Assembly (NCBI GenBank): GCA_004294095.1 | Contig: RDZR01000033.1 | Coordinates: forward strand, 1 to 64,000 | DNA from: Verrucomicrobiota bacterium | GTDB lineage: Bacteria; Verrucomicrobiota; Verrucomicrobiia; Verrucomicrobiales; Akkermansiaceae | Reading direction: 5' to 3' | Length of the DNA: 64,000 bases | Shown: positions 54,117-61,952 of the stretch, one piece after another | Numbering within the stretch: position 1 is the first letter of the stretch | How the letters are laid out: every line of letters begins with the position of its first letter | The notes under the pieces: generated by a model | What the model was told of the DNA's origin: nothing | Database searches by the model: none | What the model saw: the letters and a program-made list of their open reading frames with translations, nothing else | Position numbers and translations under genes: made by a program

Positions 54117-55166
54117 TTAATCTGCTAGAAAAGCATCGAGCGCGGCGCGACTGATGCGCATGGAAGCGCCGATTTTTTTGCCCTTGAGATCACCGGCATC
54201 GATCGATGCCATGACGTCAGTCTCGCTCACTCCAAGGATTTCTGCGACTTGCGCTGGAGATAAAAATTCTGCCGTGCTGGCTGCTTGGGGTAGTGGCGGT
54301 GGCGAGGATTTATGTTCATTCATCGACTTCATCATCTCCTGAGCCATGCCGAAGCCGATGGCCATTTCCGCCGCGCTTCCACCCGTGCCGCTGCCGCCGC
54401 CTTTGCCGAAGGATTCGGCCATTTGGAATTTCACGTAATCGTTAAGATTGCCGATCACGCCCATGCTCGAGCGTTTATCGATCGCGGCTTCGACTTCAGG
54501 CGGGACGGAAACATTTTCTACGATGAAGCTCGTAATTTCGATGCCATATTTTTCAGTTAGGGCAGGATTGATCAGCGGCAATAACGCATCGCCCAACTCG
54601 CTGTAGCGGCTCGCCACTTCCAGAGCGGGCACTTTGCTCGTCGCCAGCGCATCGCTAAAAGTGCTGACAATGCGCGAGCGCATCGTATCGGCAAATTCAT
54701 CGAGCCTGAAGTGCTGGTCCGTGCCGGAAACTTCTTTTAAGAAAATCGCGGGATCCATCACGCGGAAATCAAACGTGCCAAACGACCGCAGACGGATCAC
54801 GCCAAAATCCGCATCGCGCATCATGATGGGATTGGAGGTGCCCCACTTATTTCCCGTAAACAAACGAGTATTGACGTAGTAGAGATCCGCTTTGAAGGGC
54901 GATTCAAAGCCGTATTTCCAACCTTTAAGGCGGCTCAAAACGGGAATATTATCCGTCACCAGCGTGTGCTTGCCCGGGCCGAAACAATCGCCAAATTGCC
55001 CAAGATAGACGAACTGCGCCATCTGGCTTTCCCGCACGATCAATTGCGCGCCTTTTTTGATTTCCTTGTCCTCATCGGGGAAACGCCACACCAAGGTATC
55101 GCGTGAGTCGTCGTTAAACTCAATAATTTCTAACAGTTGTCCTTTGATGAATCCGAGAATGTCCAT
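54117..55166 (-). CDS. SPFH-domain (YdjI-like) protein with C-terminal excisionase-type helix-turn-helix
   Basis: A 349-residue soluble protein. Residues about 20-240 match the YdjI/virion-core-like SPFH group: TLVWRFPDEDKEIKKGAQLIVRESQMAQFVYLG, FRVMDPAIFLKEV and EITSFIVENVSVPPEVEAAIDKRSSMG. A Gly-rich linker follows (GKGGGSGTGGSAAEMAIGFGMAQEMM). The last 50 residues are a MerR/excisionase-like helix-turn-helix: LSPAQVAEILGVSETDVMASIDAGDLKGKKIG, then RISRAALDAFL. SPFH proteins usually scaffold membranes; a fused DNA-binding-type module is unusual, and in such families it may act in protein contact instead. Operon with the zinc-ribbon gene. Confidence 0.8.
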   Translation of the reverse strand: MDILGFIKGQLLEIIEFNDDSRDTLVWRFPDEDKEIKKGAQLIVRESQMAQFVYLGQFGDCFGPGKHTLVTDNIPVLSRLKGWKYGFESPFKADLYYVNTRLFTGNKWGTSNPIMMRDADFGVIRLRSFGTFDFRVMDPAIFLKEVSGTDQHFRLDEFADTMRSRIVSTFSDALATSKVPALEVASRYSELGDALLPLINPALTEKYGIEITSFIVENVSVPPEVEAAIDKRSSMGVIGNLNDYVKFQMAESFGKGGGSGTGGSAAEMAIGFGMAQEMMKSMNEHKSSPPPLPQAASTAEFLSPAQVAEILGVSETDVMASIDAGDLKGKKIGASMRISRAALDAFLAD

Positions 55167-55279
55167 ATGCGTTTTTGGAGTTGTGTTGCAGTGATAGAGT
55201 AAGCAATTTTAGAAAAAGCACGAAGTAAAAATTTACGAGTGCATCTCTGATTTTGAAATTCGCAAGACGTAGGTATTTT

Positions 55280-55468
55280 TACATCTTCAAGTCCTTCTTC
55301 AAGCTCTCCGAGCTCGGATTGTGCCAATTCCCAATTCTGGGCCGCGCCAGCAAACCAGTGCTTGGCATGTCGGACTTGGATTTTGCCCATGATTTCTACA
55401 AAGCCGGGCGTATATTGGTTTTCTTTGACGGCTTCCAGTTCGGCCTGGAGCTCGGAAACTCTGGAGTC
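55280..55468 (-). pseudogene. fragment of a small conserved exported helical protein
   Basis: In one minus-strand frame the segment reads VSELQAELEAVKENQYTPGF, then EIMGKIQVRHAKHWFAGAA, then QNWELAQSELGELEEGLEDV. This resembles a widespread family of small exported proteins with the core 'RHAKLWFAG.A.NWpLA.yEL.El.EG.eDv'. A TGA at 55469-55471 blocks the frame before any signal peptide. After LEDV the sequence no longer looks like the family, so both ends are missing. The surrounding 55167-55761 region has no intact gene. Confidence 0.5.
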
Positions 55469-55711
55469 TCAAAATCGCCCTCGATCAAGGACTCGATGGC
55501 ACCATCGATTATTTCCGAAAACTGTTAGCCGATGGCAAATAACCACACGCGCAGCGGCAGCCCGGCGCATGGATTTTTGCTCGCAGCCAAGCGTTTTGCC
55601 GTCTCCAACAGATCTTCCTCGAGATTCAACGTCATTCTCAGGTGGCGAACATCGCGCATCGGTATTCAAGTGAGGCAAATCTCCGCCCTCGCACTTTCCC
55701 AAACTTTCTCT

Positions 55712-55747
55712 TTGACGGACTACTGTTTATATTTAATATGCACAGTA
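55712..55747 (+). promoter_or_regulatory. promoter and candidate operator of the GntR-ABC operon
   Basis: TTGACG (55712-55717), a 16-base spacer and TAATAT (55734-55739) make a good sigma-70-like promoter just before the regulator's GTG start at 55762. Inverted arms TACTGT (55721-55726) and ACAGTA (55742-55747) enclose the -10 box. This fits an autorepressor site for the YtrA-type GntR protein encoded next. Confidence 0.6.
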
Positions 55748-55761
55748 AGCCAATCTAAACT

Positions 55762-56175
55762 GTGCCACCGAAATCCATCAAACTTTTGCTTCCGACGATT
55801 TCGCCTGCCGCGCCAGGCACGCTTTACGAGCAAATCGTCGCCGGGCTAAAGCGCGCCATCGGTGAGCGCAAGATCAACGCGGGAGATGCGCTCCCGTCAT
55901 TTCGCCAGCTTGCGGAGGAATTGCTCGTGAGCGTCATCACAGTGAAGCGCGCATACGAGGAGTTGGAGCGAGAGGGTATCATATTTCGGCGGCAGGGGCT
56001 CGGCACATTTGTGACGGAGGGCGGTGGAGAACGCAGCTGCGAGGTAAAGATCCAATTCGCTCGCACGCTTCTTAAAGATGCCGCCCGCGAGGCCACTGAA
56101 GCTGGTCTTAAGCCAGCCGATATACGCCGCCTTTTTCTCGAATCTCTAAGCGAATCCTTAAGCGAATCACCATGA
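55762..56175 (+). CDS. GntR-family (YtrA-type) transcriptional regulator
   Basis: A 137-residue regulator starting at GTG. The winged helix is at about 20-80 (TLYEQIVAGLKRAIGERKINAGDALPSFRQLAEELLVSVITVKRAYEELEREGII). The short C-terminal helical part (KIQFARTLLKDAAREATEAGLKPADIRRLFLES) is typical of the YtrA subfamily, which controls ABC transporters encoded next to it. Its 3' end overlaps the ATPase gene start by 4 bp (ATGA). A palindrome over the -10 box upstream is a likely operator. Confidence 0.88.
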   Translation: MPPKSIKLLLPTISPAAPGTLYEQIVAGLKRAIGERKINAGDALPSFRQLAEELLVSVITVKRAYEELEREGIIFRRQGLGTFVTEGGGERSCEVKIQFARTLLKDAAREATEAGLKPADIRRLFLESLSESLSESP

Positions 56176-57044
56176 ATACCATTCCCGCCCTTGAAGTTTC
56201 CGCGTTGGAAAAACACTACCCAAGCTTCGGCCTGGGTCCACTGGACCTCACGGTGCAGGCCGGTTCGATCTACGGATTGATCGGTCCAAACGGTGCGGGC
56301 AAAACCACACTCATCGACCAGATTTTCGGCATGGGTTCTCCCGATGCCGGAACGATCAAGGTCTGCGGGTTCGATCACGCGCGGGATGAAGTTGAGGCGA
56401 AACAATGCGCGGCCTACGTCGGACCGGGCTTAAATTTTGACGCGTGGGGGAAAATCGGGCGTGCGATCCGGTTCAACCGCGGCTTTCGGCCGACTTGGGA
56501 CGATGCCTACTGCGCCCGACTGATGCAAGATTTCGGGATCTCGGTGGATGAGCGGATCGGGACACTCTCGTTTGGCGAGCGGACGAAACTCTCGCTGTTG
56601 CTCGCACTCGCCTGGCGGCCACAACTGCTCGTGCTCGACGAGCCGACGACCGGCATTGACGCGCATTCCAAAAAGGCTTTCTTTGCGGAAATGCTCAACA
56701 TCGTCCACGACGAATCGCGCACGGTTTTTATCTCATCCCACCAGATTTATGACCTCGAAAGGTTCGCCGATCGCGTGGCAGTGCTGCACAAGGGACGGCT
56801 CGTGGTTGAAGGCTTGACGGGCGAGTTGGTCGAGCGGCATTTGCAGGCGGAATGGGTGGCGGAAAATATAGAAGCATTCGCGCATGTCCCCGGTCTCACT
56901 TTGCAGGAGCGCGACGGGCCGCTATGTCGTGGCGTGATCGATACCCTGACTTGCCCGCTCAATTCCCTTGTCCAACGCGGTGCCCGCGATGTTCGCACGC
57001 AGCCACTCACTCTCGAAGATCTCTTCCTCGCACTGACCCAATGA
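56172..57044 (+). CDS. ABC transporter ATP-binding protein (YtrB-like)
   Basis: A 290-residue ATPase. Walker A GPNGAGKT (about 38-45), signature LSFGERTKL (about 134-142), Walker B LLVLDEPTTGID, and H-loop ISSHQI. The C-terminal 70 residues form an accessory domain typical of export-type ABC ATPases with a GntR partner. Translation is coupled to the regulator gene upstream, and the permease follows after 52 bp. Probably an envelope-stress or antibiotic-responsive exporter; the substrate is not evident. Confidence 0.9.
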   Translation: MNTIPALEVSALEKHYPSFGLGPLDLTVQAGSIYGLIGPNGAGKTTLIDQIFGMGSPDAGTIKVCGFDHARDEVEAKQCAAYVGPGLNFDAWGKIGRAIRFNRGFRPTWDDAYCARLMQDFGISVDERIGTLSFGERTKLSLLLALAWRPQLLVLDEPTTGIDAHSKKAFFAEMLNIVHDESRTVFISSHQIYDLERFADRVAVLHKGRLVVEGLTGELVERHLQAEWVAENIEAFAHVPGLTLQERDGPLCRGVIDTLTCPLNSLVQRGARDVRTQPLTLEDLFLALTQ

Positions 57045-57096
57045 ACGCCGCTTCCTTGTCAACAAGAAGAACCCCATTTCCAGAACTCCCACTGTC

Positions 57097-58539
57097 ATGA
57101 AATCCCTCATTTACGATTTTCTCCATCGCTGGCGCTGGCTCTTTGTGATCTCAGTGCTGATTTCCCTCGTCAGCAGTATCGGTGGCAAGCCCTTGATCTT
57201 TGCGCCTGCCGCCATCTTCGCGCTCGCTATCGATGCGCAGCGTGGCGTTTTCCGTGCAGTTCGTCCGCTGCCCATCAGCCAACTCGATCAGGCGAAGGCG
57301 TGGTGGGTCGTCGGGGTTCCTTTACAGACGCTGCTTTCCGTGCCGGCGCTCGTGCTCGGGGTGTTTCTTTTTCAGCAGATCCATCCGAACGCCGGTCCTG
57401 CGGGTTATGGCCCCGCCGCCAAGCGCGTAGTCGAGGCCACGCCGCCGATGGAAAAGAGCGCGGAGGCAATGTCTGGGACTTCCGCTTCGGTGCCAGAGGG
57501 CAGCATCATCCCGCCGCCCAAAGCTGCGGGAAAAAAACCGCCTGTGCTTTGGTTCGCCGCCGGGGTGCAGGCATGGGTGGCGCTGGGTTACGCCGGGTTC
57601 TGCTTTTTCCTAATGCAATGGGAACGGACGCGCCCGGCGGAAAATCTCGCCGAAATAGTTCAGCATGTTATCGCCACCTCGCTTTCGAGTATATCGATGC
57701 TGGGCGTGGTGTTTCTATTTATATACTTTCCGCGCAGTCCCGACGCCATGGTGACCTGGCACTGGGCGATCTTGGTGGCGGCACCGGTATTTGTCGCGCT
57801 ATCGTATTTCAGTGCGGCGGAGTTGCTGCGGCGGCGGATGTTAATGACAGCGGTGAAAACAAGGCCGCAAGCCGCGGCAAAGCCGGGTGTCCATTCCCGT
57901 GGGCTGACGGGCATTCCGCTGTTTGTCGTCACTTTTATCGGGCGGATCGCGATGGTAGTGTCAGTCACGATCTGTGTGTGGATTGTGACTTCGCAATGGA
58001 TCTCCAAGGGCGACGCACCTGGAACCAAACCTGACTTGGGAGGGGAAATGCGAGTCTGGATGTTGTGCACTATCTTAGGCGTGTTTATGGTAGAATCCAT
58101 CGGCATGCGAGCCCTCCGCATCCTGCCGCTTTCCACCCCGAAGTTTGCCCTGCTGCTTTTACTCATCCCTTGGACCGTGGCCTTTTCCGGTGCGATCTTT
58201 TCCGCGGTGATCCTCCGTGCGGGTGATCCGGCGCTTTCCGTTTGGTGGAACCTAACCGCACACTCTCTCGTGCTCTGCGGTTGGGTGACTCTCGCCTATG
58301 CCATTACCATGCACATGTCTAAGCTCGCGCGGTTGTTCGTTTTGCCAATGATTTCAACGATTCCTTATAGCATGTTTCATTTTGTCGTAAAATATCCGAT
58401 GCCGATTGCCGCGGTTGGATTTCTGGCGGGTCTTGGCGGTTTCGCGCTGCTCGTTCGCGGACTGCGGAAATCCAGCGCCTTCTATCGCCAGCGGGGTTTT
58501 TTCGGCACGACTGCTGGACAGCCGACTGCGGTGCGCTAG
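57097..58539 (+). CDS. ABC transporter permease-like membrane protein
   Basis: A 480-residue polytopic membrane protein with roughly ten hydrophobic segments, starting WLFVISVLISLVSSIG and including LLSVPALVLGVFLFQQ, LVAAPVFVALSYFSAAELL, GIPLFVVTFIGRIAMVVSV and AAVGFLAGLGGFALLVRGL. A Pro-rich cytosolic loop lies near 120-150. It has no classic ABC-2 permease motif that I recognise, but gene order after a YtrB-like ATPase supports the role. Last gene of the GntR-ABC operon. Confidence 0.72.
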   Translation: MKSLIYDFLHRWRWLFVISVLISLVSSIGGKPLIFAPAAIFALAIDAQRGVFRAVRPLPISQLDQAKAWWVVGVPLQTLLSVPALVLGVFLFQQIHPNAGPAGYGPAAKRVVEATPPMEKSAEAMSGTSASVPEGSIIPPPKAAGKKPPVLWFAAGVQAWVALGYAGFCFFLMQWERTRPAENLAEIVQHVIATSLSSISMLGVVFLFIYFPRSPDAMVTWHWAILVAAPVFVALSYFSAAELLRRRMLMTAVKTRPQAAAKPGVHSRGLTGIPLFVVTFIGRIAMVVSVTICVWIVTSQWISKGDAPGTKPDLGGEMRVWMLCTILGVFMVESIGMRALRILPLSTPKFALLLLLIPWTVAFSGAIFSAVILRAGDPALSVWWNLTAHSLVLCGWVTLAYAITMHMSKLARLFVLPMISTIPYSMFHFVVKYPMPIAAVGFLAGLGGFALLVRGLRKSSAFYRQRGFFGTTAGQPTAVR

Positions 58540-58630
58540 ACATCGAGGCTACTATCCCCGCAATATGCCATCACCCTCATTTTCCACGCACGTCCACAAA
58601 TATGAGCCCACCAGCCAATTTCCCCGCGAA

Positions 58631-59428
58631 CTAACTACGAAAAAAGTGCTCCAGCGCTTCAATCGCCCCAAATCCAGCGCACTGGCGCGCGACAAATCCA
58701 TCTCGCTGGGAAATGAGCTCTCGAATGGCAGACACCGCGTTGGCCGGGCAAGCCGCCATGCCACTGTAGGCAGGTGAGAGCATTTCAAGATCATTGTGAC
58801 TATCCCCAATCGCAAAACAGCCCGCGTTAGGAATCTGATAGAGCGCAGCAACATGAGCCAGCGTGCTGCCTTTTTGAAAATCACGATGCCCAAAGCGCAG
58901 GTAAATCGAGTTCCGCTGCCACGAAAAAGCCGGTTGCTCGCCAATCAATGACTGCATGTGCGCCACGATCCACTCCATCTCTTCTTCCGTGCGCGAAATA
59001 ATCCCGGCAGGCTCGCCCGCCATTTCAATCCACTGAGCACCCGTATGCAACTCCACTTCATGCCTGACGCGCTCTAACAATTTTCGCGACTTTTTGAAAA
59101 GCCGATGAATCTCCTTTTCACAACGCGCGTTCCATTTTGAATCTGGCAACCAACGTCCAAAGTTGTTAGGCGTATAAATTTCCCGTTCCCGCGCAATCAC
59201 CCAATCCGGTAAAAAAGGAAAAGCGCTTTCGATAAATCCTTCTAACATCTGCGGCATCGAACGTCCGGTATTGATTCCCCAAACGGCACCGTGCGTCTCG
59301 CGCAATTGGCGAATCACCTCAAAAAACGCCGCAGGCACCGGCGGCGATTGGCTTGGGTCATGCAACGTGCCATCAAAATCAAAGGATAAAAGAAACTTGG
59401 CCTGAACTGGGTGAGGGAGTGATCTCAT
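58631..59428 (-). CDS. HAD-superfamily phosphatase
   Basis: A 265-residue HAD hydrolase of the Cof/sucrose-phosphatase-like type. Motif I FDFDGT (D17, D19), motif II near GINTGRS, a C2-type cap between about 80 and 180, a conserved lysine in FQKGSTL and motif III/IV GDSHNDLEML. Such enzymes dephosphorylate small metabolites, commonly sugar phosphates; the substrate is not visible. A 66-bp gap separates it from the LysR regulator on the same strand. Confidence 0.8.
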   Translation of the reverse strand: MRSLPHPVQAKFLLSFDFDGTLHDPSQSPPVPAAFFEVIRQLRETHGAVWGINTGRSMPQMLEGFIESAFPFLPDWVIAREREIYTPNNFGRWLPDSKWNARCEKEIHRLFKKSRKLLERVRHEVELHTGAQWIEMAGEPAGIISRTEEEMEWIVAHMQSLIGEQPAFSWQRNSIYLRFGHRDFQKGSTLAHVAALYQIPNAGCFAIGDSHNDLEMLSPAYSGMAACPANAVSAIRELISQRDGFVARQCAGFGAIEALEHFFRS

Positions 59429-59494
59429 AAAATAACAGATAGAAAAAAACGCATCAGCGCGGTGCTAAATCATGGGTAAAGATAAACTCGTTTT

Positions 59495-60400
59495 CTATCC
59501 ATTTTCTAACAAAATTTTAGCTCGCTGCTCGATCAATTCCACCAACTGACTGAGTGCCACTGGTTGAGGAGATTTTTGCGTTAGCAGCAATAGCTCAGTA
59601 TGAATCACCGGCGTAGAAATCGGGATGAAGCGGCAGCCATGATGGGAAATTTTTTTCGCATGCGCCGGCAACAATCCCACGCCGTGGCCCATCGCGATCG
59701 CAACGAACATCGCTGGGATCGAATCTTCCTCGCTCACCATCGTCGGCGTGAACCCAGCCGCATCGCAGCCGTTGATGAAAAATGTGCGGCGATTTGGAAA
59801 AAATGTTTCTGCAAGCGAGATCCATGCTTCGTCACGAAGTTCAACCAGCTTGATCGACTTGCGCTTTGACAAACGATGCTCATCAGGCAGCACCGCATTC
59901 ATCGGCTGCCGACATAATTTTTTCACTGACACATCAAGACGATCCTCCGCTGCCATGTTGCCTAAAATCGCCAAATCAAGCTCCCCACTTTTCAAACGCT
60001 CAATCTGCTCGCGCGGAGTTAAATCGAAAATAGTGACCGATGCCTGCGGCTGGCGATGCTTCAATTCCTTCACCACCGGAATGACCAAATCATCGATCAA
60101 TGGACTGATGCAACCAAGACGCCACTGCTTTGATTGAACGCCAAAATGTTCCGCCACTTGTCGGCGGCTTAGCTCCGCTGTGCGTAAAATGTGCTTCGCC
60201 TTGTTCAGAAAAAAGCGACCCGCATCATTGAGCACAATGCGTTGCTTCACGCGCTCAAACAATTTCACTCGAAGTTCTTCTTCTAACAAAAAAATTTGTC
60301 GGCTCAGTGCTGGCTGCGAGAGATGCAACTTACTCGCCGCTCGCGAAATGCTCCCTTCTTCCGCTGCCGCAACGAAATATCGCAACTGATGAAACTCCAT
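59495..60400 (-). CDS. LysR-family transcriptional regulator
   Basis: A 301-residue regulator. The N-terminal helix-turn-helix MEFHQLRYFVAAAEEGSISRAASKLHLSQPALSRQI (residues 1-36) is followed by the linker helix and a periplasmic-binding-like effector domain (about 90-295). It is divergent from a small DoxX-like membrane protein gene, the usual arrangement for a LysR regulator and its target; this is inference. The effector is unknown. Confidence 0.88.
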   Translation of the reverse strand: MEFHQLRYFVAAAEEGSISRAASKLHLSQPALSRQIFLLEEELRVKLFERVKQRIVLNDAGRFFLNKAKHILRTAELSRRQVAEHFGVQSKQWRLGCISPLIDDLVIPVVKELKHRQPQASVTIFDLTPREQIERLKSGELDLAILGNMAAEDRLDVSVKKLCRQPMNAVLPDEHRLSKRKSIKLVELRDEAWISLAETFFPNRRTFFINGCDAAGFTPTMVSEEDSIPAMFVAIAMGHGVGLLPAHAKKISHHGCRFIPISTPVIHTELLLLTQKSPQPVALSQLVELIEQRAKILLENG

Positions 60401-60597
60401 GGCGGAGCATCGCTTATCTCCGTAAAATGCTCAAGCAACATTATAACAAAAAAACATCACCATCATCCACAAAAAGTCTGAGCGCCATGAGATTTCTCAT
60501 CGAGTATGAAAAGTAGTCAGATGGATCCAATGATCTGAACTGGCTTCGGCACTAACATGGAAATCATACTTTGGACTCTAACAAAAATAATCAACTG
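60401..60597. promoter_or_regulatory. divergent promoter region between LysR and DoxX-like genes
   Basis: About 200 AT-rich bp. LysR sites (T-N11-A) would be expected here but I could not single one out. ACTAAC and TCTAAC words lie close before the DoxX-like start. Confidence 0.3.
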
Positions 60598-60984
60598 ATG
60601 AAATACTTACCCAGCCTTACCGGCGGCCTACTCGGATTTATCTTTATCACCTTTGGCCTCAATTTCTGGCTGAAATTCATTCCCATTCCGCAATCCCCCG
60701 AAGAATCGCCAAGTGCGATGTTCTTTGCTGGCATGTTTCTATCAGGATTTTTAGCATTCGTAAAATTGTTAGAAATTGCGGGTGGAGTTCTAGTGGCAAT
60801 CCCAGCAACTCGCCGGTTAGGGCTTTTGACTTTAGGGCCCATCGTCGTCTGCATCGCGGCCTATTCCTTATTATTCAAAGGATTCGGAGGCCTTTTTTCG
60901 CCACCTACTTTGGCGGTTATTATTCTTTCCGCAGCTTTGCTTTATTTTGAGCGTCAGGCGTTTCTTAAATTCATCAAAGGCTAA
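60598..60984 (+). CDS. DoxX-like small membrane protein
   Basis: About 128 residues from the ATG at 60598. Four hydrophobic segments: LPSLTGGLLGFIFITFGLNFWL, MFFAGMFLSGFLAFVKLLEIAGGVLVAI, LLTLGPIVVCIAAYSLLF and TLAVIILSAALLYF. The LLEIAGG.lv.ip pattern is typical of the DoxX/DoxD-like family. Function in this family is poorly defined (redox or thiosulfate-related in a few). Probably regulated by the divergent LysR protein. Confidence 0.75.
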   Translation: MKYLPSLTGGLLGFIFITFGLNFWLKFIPIPQSPEESPSAMFFAGMFLSGFLAFVKLLEIAGGVLVAIPATRRLGLLTLGPIVVCIAAYSLLFKGFGGLFSPPTLAVIILSAALLYFERQAFLKFIKG

Positions 60985-60997
60985 CTGAATAATTCTG

Positions 60998-61846
60998 TTA
61001 GGTCTTGAAATCGCGCGATTGGAATGACAGCCAGCCGATCACAAAGAGCGTGATATTCAAGCCCATCAAAAATGCGTATGCCTCCGTGATCTTTGGCCAC
61101 GAAATGTGGTGCTCCATTAGAAAAACCCACGCACTCATGCGCCAGGTGACAAAGTAACTCTCATAGGGTTTGAAAAAGGGAAATCCTTGCAAAATCATGT
61201 CCACAAAAAGCACCGTCAACGTCAAGATGGTTGCCGCTGCGGGCTTGATTTTAAAACAAGAAAACATGAAGGCGATCGATGATAACGTCACCATGCTCAC
61301 GCTAATTCCTGCGGCGGATAGTAGCATGCGGCCCGCACCCTCAAGCCACTCGGGATACGCTGCGAAAACCTTCATTTTTGGCTCCATCACAAAAAGCCCA
61401 CCTTCCCATCCCACCGCCGCCACCGCCATTAAATAACCAGTGATGCCAACGAAAAATACAAACGTGAGCGTGAAAATAACGACTGCCGCGTATTTGACTA
61501 ACAGCAATCTCAAGCGGCTGATCGGGCGCGCGAAAACCAAACGCAAATTACCATCCTCATTTTCTTTGGCCACGATGTCCCCCGCGACGAGAGCAAAATA
61601 AATCGATCCTAACAGAAACATGCTCAGTAGCATGATCGTGAACGTAATGGTCAGAGAGCTGTAATAAGTGCCGAATTCCAAGCCATTGCGCTCTAACATA
61701 CCGCGCATGTATTGCTGGCTGCGCTCTAACTTATAAACGCCAAGAATGATCGCCTCCATCGCGATGAAAGCGGCGTAGCCCATGTAAGTGCGAGGGCGAG
61801 CAAACAATTTTCGGAGTTCGCCATGGAGTTGTTGGAAAAAAAGCAT
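60998..61846 (-). CDS. ABC-2-type transporter permease
   Basis: A 282-residue protein with six hydrophobic segments and the family motif in GDIVAKENEDGNLRLVFARPISRLRLLLVKYAAV (compare 'ag.ia.E.e.gtl..lLs.PisR..ll..K'). This is the NosY/ABC-2 permease pattern. No ATPase gene is adjacent in the window; a partner would have to be encoded elsewhere or beyond the neighbouring genes. It converges on the DoxX-like gene with only 13 bp between stops. Confidence 0.8.
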   Translation of the reverse strand: MLFFQQLHGELRKLFARPRTYMGYAAFIAMEAIILGVYKLERSQQYMRGMLERNGLEFGTYYSSLTITFTIMLLSMFLLGSIYFALVAGDIVAKENEDGNLRLVFARPISRLRLLLVKYAAVVIFTLTFVFFVGITGYLMAVAAVGWEGGLFVMEPKMKVFAAYPEWLEGAGRMLLSAAGISVSMVTLSSIAFMFSCFKIKPAAATILTLTVLFVDMILQGFPFFKPYESYFVTWRMSAWVFLMEHHISWPKITEAYAFLMGLNITLFVIGWLSFQSRDFKT

Positions 61847-61952
61847 GCGGAATTCGTATCAATCTTAACCTGCCATTCTTTAGCTCACATTTTTTCCCAT
61901 GCTCGCATTATTTTCCATCGTGCTCGCTCACCATTTAAGTAATTGTGTATCC

